Shown here piece by piece: positions 62,299 through 64,000 of a DNA stretch of 64,000 bases. The notes beneath the pieces were generated by a model. The model ran no database searches. It had not been told where the DNA came from and worked only from the letters and a program-made list of their open reading frames with translations. The position numbers and the translations under genes were made by a program. The stretch's first letter is position 1. The number at the start of each line of letters is the position of its first letter. Origin of the DNA: JANQPX01 sp050633905 (GTDB lineage Bacteria; Pseudomonadota; Alphaproteobacteria; Geminicoccales; Geminicoccaceae); contig JBOEHJ010000005.1 of NCBI GenBank assembly GCA_050633905.1, positions 7,329 through 71,328 of the forward strand, written 5' to 3'.

Positions 62299-63123
62299 TT
62301 AGTCATCGGCAAGCCTTGCCGCAGGCTGAGGCGGCGCGTCGTAACAACCAAGGACCTGCTGATCAAAATCAACGATCGAACCAGTCATCATGCCGCTTGC
62401 ATCGGAGCAGAGAAAAGCGATGGCCTTCCCGACCTCGACAGGCTCGAGCAGTCGTTTGAAGGGCTGGCGCGCTTTGGCAGCTTCCAGCCAATTCTCATCA
62501 GAGCCATGGAAGCTTCGTTGAATGTGGTCTTCGCCCGGTGTGTTCATCCAGCCAATATTCAGGCCATTGACCCGGATACGGTCGGGCATCAATGAAAAGG
62601 CGACATTCTTGGTCAATGTCATGAGGGCTCCCTTCGAGCCCGAATAGGCACAAATGAAGGGCTGGCCGCCGAGGCCGGACATCGAGAGGATGTTGACCAT
62701 CGTCCCCTCGATCCGCTCGCGCCGCATGATCTTGGCGGCATCCTGCATGAGGAAAAACGGTGCCCGAACGTTGACCGCGAACATGCGGTCGAACAGATCC
62801 GGGCTCGTGTTCAAGATCGTGCCTCGATCGGTCAATCCCGCCGCGTTCACCAACGCATCGACCCGGCCGAACTCGGCATCGGCCTTTGCGATAATCTTGC
62901 CGACATCTTCGATCTTGGCGAGGTCGCCTTGCACGAAATGGGCTTTGGTGCCGGCGGCGTTCAAGTCCGCCGCAACAGCCTGACCCCGTTCGGCATTACG
63001 TCCCGATATCACAACTCCTCGAGCGCCGTACTCGGCGAAGAGCCGCGCCGTCGCTTCGCCTAGCCCCTGGGTGCCACCGGTGATGATGGCAACCTTGCCG
63101 TCGAACACACCGCTTCTGTTCAT
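62299..63123 (-). CDS. Short-chain dehydrogenase/reductase
   Basis: 274 residues. Rossmann motif ITGGTQGLGEATARL, the NAAG motif in VNAAGLTDRG, catalytic Ser in LSMSGLGGQPF and YSGSKGA with Tyr and Lys. The start is taken at ATG 63123 (MNRSGVFDG), where conservation begins; an upstream ATG at 63165 adds an unlike extension. Likely a sugar alcohol or sugar acid dehydrogenase belonging with the cluster. Confidence 0.88.
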   Translation of the reverse strand: MNRSGVFDGKVAIITGGTQGLGEATARLFAEYGARGVVISGRNAERGQAVAADLNAAGTKAHFVQGDLAKIEDVGKIIAKADAEFGRVDALVNAAGLTDRGTILNTSPDLFDRMFAVNVRAPFFLMQDAAKIMRRERIEGTMVNILSMSGLGGQPFICAYSGSKGALMTLTKNVAFSLMPDRIRVNGLNIGWMNTPGEDHIQRSFHGSDENWLEAAKARQPFKRLLEPVEVGKAIAFLCSDASGMMTGSIVDFDQQVLGCYDAPPQPAARLADD

Positions 63124-63293
63124 CGTTTTCGCTCTCTGCTTCTTGCCGCACAATGACGGCGCCATTGACCATCACTCACTCTGAAAACTGTATCATTCCG
63201 AGCGATCTTGGAAATTATGAAGATATCCACTTTGGAATTTTCCTGTCTCTTAAGAGTACAGGCATCACCGATTCTAGAATTCGGAGACATGGG

Positions 63294-64000
63294 CTATGGA
63301 CCGGAGTTCGTTGCCAAGGCGACCTTGGCCTTCTTCATGCCAGCACGAGCTGCAAGACGCATCGCCCAGCTCTTGAGCACACCCGCCTTCACTGGTTTGG
63401 TCAGAATGATGTTCGCGGCTTCATAAAGAGCCGTGCGCACACTGCAATCGCCGATCTTGGAAATGCGTCCCGTGACGTCCTTCTCACCTGATTGATAGCG
63501 TTTTGGCGTCATCCCAAAATGTGCGCCGACCTGTCGGGATTTTTTGAATCGGGCGGTGTCATCGATCCCGGCAGCGTAGGTGAGCGACACGAGCACGCCC
63601 ACGCCAGGCGCCGACATCAATAGCTTGGCTCGATCATCACCACGCGCCAACGTCCGTACCCGGCGCTCGAAACCCTGAAATTCCTTATGCAACACCGTCC
63701 TTGCAGCCAACAACGCCTTGGCGATCTCTGTCAACGTCGGGTGCCCCGTCACAAGTTCTTGTACTCGTGCCTCAAAGGTTCTTGGCGTGGTTCGACCAAC
63801 CTTCAGGCCGAACCCGCGAAGAATCCCACGAAGGCTCATCTCCACATCATGAAGTTTGGTTTGTATCAGCTTGCGCGCCGTCAAAATGGCACGGACTTCT
63901 TGCGCCGGCAGCGACTTGCAATGGACCGGCCGAAACCAGCCAAGACGCATCAATTGAGCGATACAATGCGCATCCTTACGATCAGTCTTGACCGGCATCG
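63294..64000 (-). pseudogene. IS110-family transposase, truncated at the 3' end and cut by the window edge
   Basis: It shows the IS110 DEDD N-terminal domain (TDRKDAHCIAQLMRLGWFRP) and the transposase_20 C-terminal domain (SAPGVGVLVSLTYAAGIDD, HFGMTPKRYQSGEKDVTGRISKIGD). Normal proteins continue with VALARKLAVVLHRMW; here the frame reads KVALATNSGP and stops, so the last 15-20 residues and the left end are lost. The 5' end may lie beyond 64000. Confidence 0.8.

Noticed and set aside
1..64000. CRISPR arrays, phage structural genes and defence systems
   Set aside because: No regularly spaced repeats, no capsid, tail or terminase-like proteins and no recognised defence proteins were seen.
1..64000. 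An intact rRNA operon or intact tRNA
   Set aside because: Only 3' tRNA fragments without 5' halves were found.

Overview
The window looks like a GC-rich alphaproteobacterial chromosome, probably Rhodospirillales-like. The evidence is the gene neighbourhoods (nth next to a DUF2244 gene; ftsE and ftsX followed by plsC and facing a divergent MJ0042 zinc-ribbon protein; prs, rplY, pth, ychF in a row) and the abundance of ABC uptake systems. The family-level placement is an inference.

Layout. 1-9.5 kb is core genome: the end of an MnhE-type antiporter subunit, nth, a DUF2244 membrane protein, an exported SRPBCC protein, plsC, ftsX, ftsE, a zinc-ribbon protein, ychF, pth, rplY and prs. 9.7-18.2 kb is accessory: an IS1182-type remnant, an M24 creatinase-fold hydrolase, a DUF488 protein, an exported RidA protein divergent from a TetR regulator with a tandem operator, an EamA exporter, a LacI-type remnant and a three-gene sugar ABC transporter.

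18.16-49.63 kb is bracketed by two directly repeated 3' halves of a tRNA-Thr(UGU) gene, each followed by related flanking sequence (about 190 bp repeats). I read this as a genomic island for aromatic amino acid or amide catabolism. Its left half holds a kynureninase divergent from a long operon: hydantoinase/oxoprolinase A and B subunits, an SRPBCC protein, two branched-chain-amino-acid-type binding proteins, two LivH/LivM permease pairs sharing one LivG/LivF ATPase pair, a TIGR04076 protein and an aldo/keto reductase. After these come RidA, an aldo/keto reductase-RidA fusion and a VOC-double-cupin protein. Its right half is an operon for tryptophan to anthranilate to 2-aminobenzoyl-CoA breakdown: a monooxygenase/OYE-type reductase fusion, SDR, MarR, enoyl-CoA hydratase, acyl-CoA dehydrogenase, CoA ligase, tryptophan 2,3-dioxygenase, a second kynureninase, a collapsed thioesterase, RidA and a cupin. 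Remnants of sdaA, gcvP and an XRE regulator fill the right edge.

50-63 kb is a sugar or polyol cluster: two Gfo/Idh/MocA dehydrogenases, a four-gene sugar ABC transporter, a GMC oxidoreductase and an unusual regulator that joins a winged helix to an ABC solute-binding-protein fold. A decayed XylH-type permease joined to a decayed paralogue of that regulator, an SDR gene and a truncated IS110 transposase close the window.

Most notable points: the tRNA-bracketed catabolic island, the HTH-solute-binding-protein regulator, the AKR-RidA fusion, and a recurring short palindrome, mostly beside stop codons, that also appears twice in an unusual ftsE-ftsX gap.
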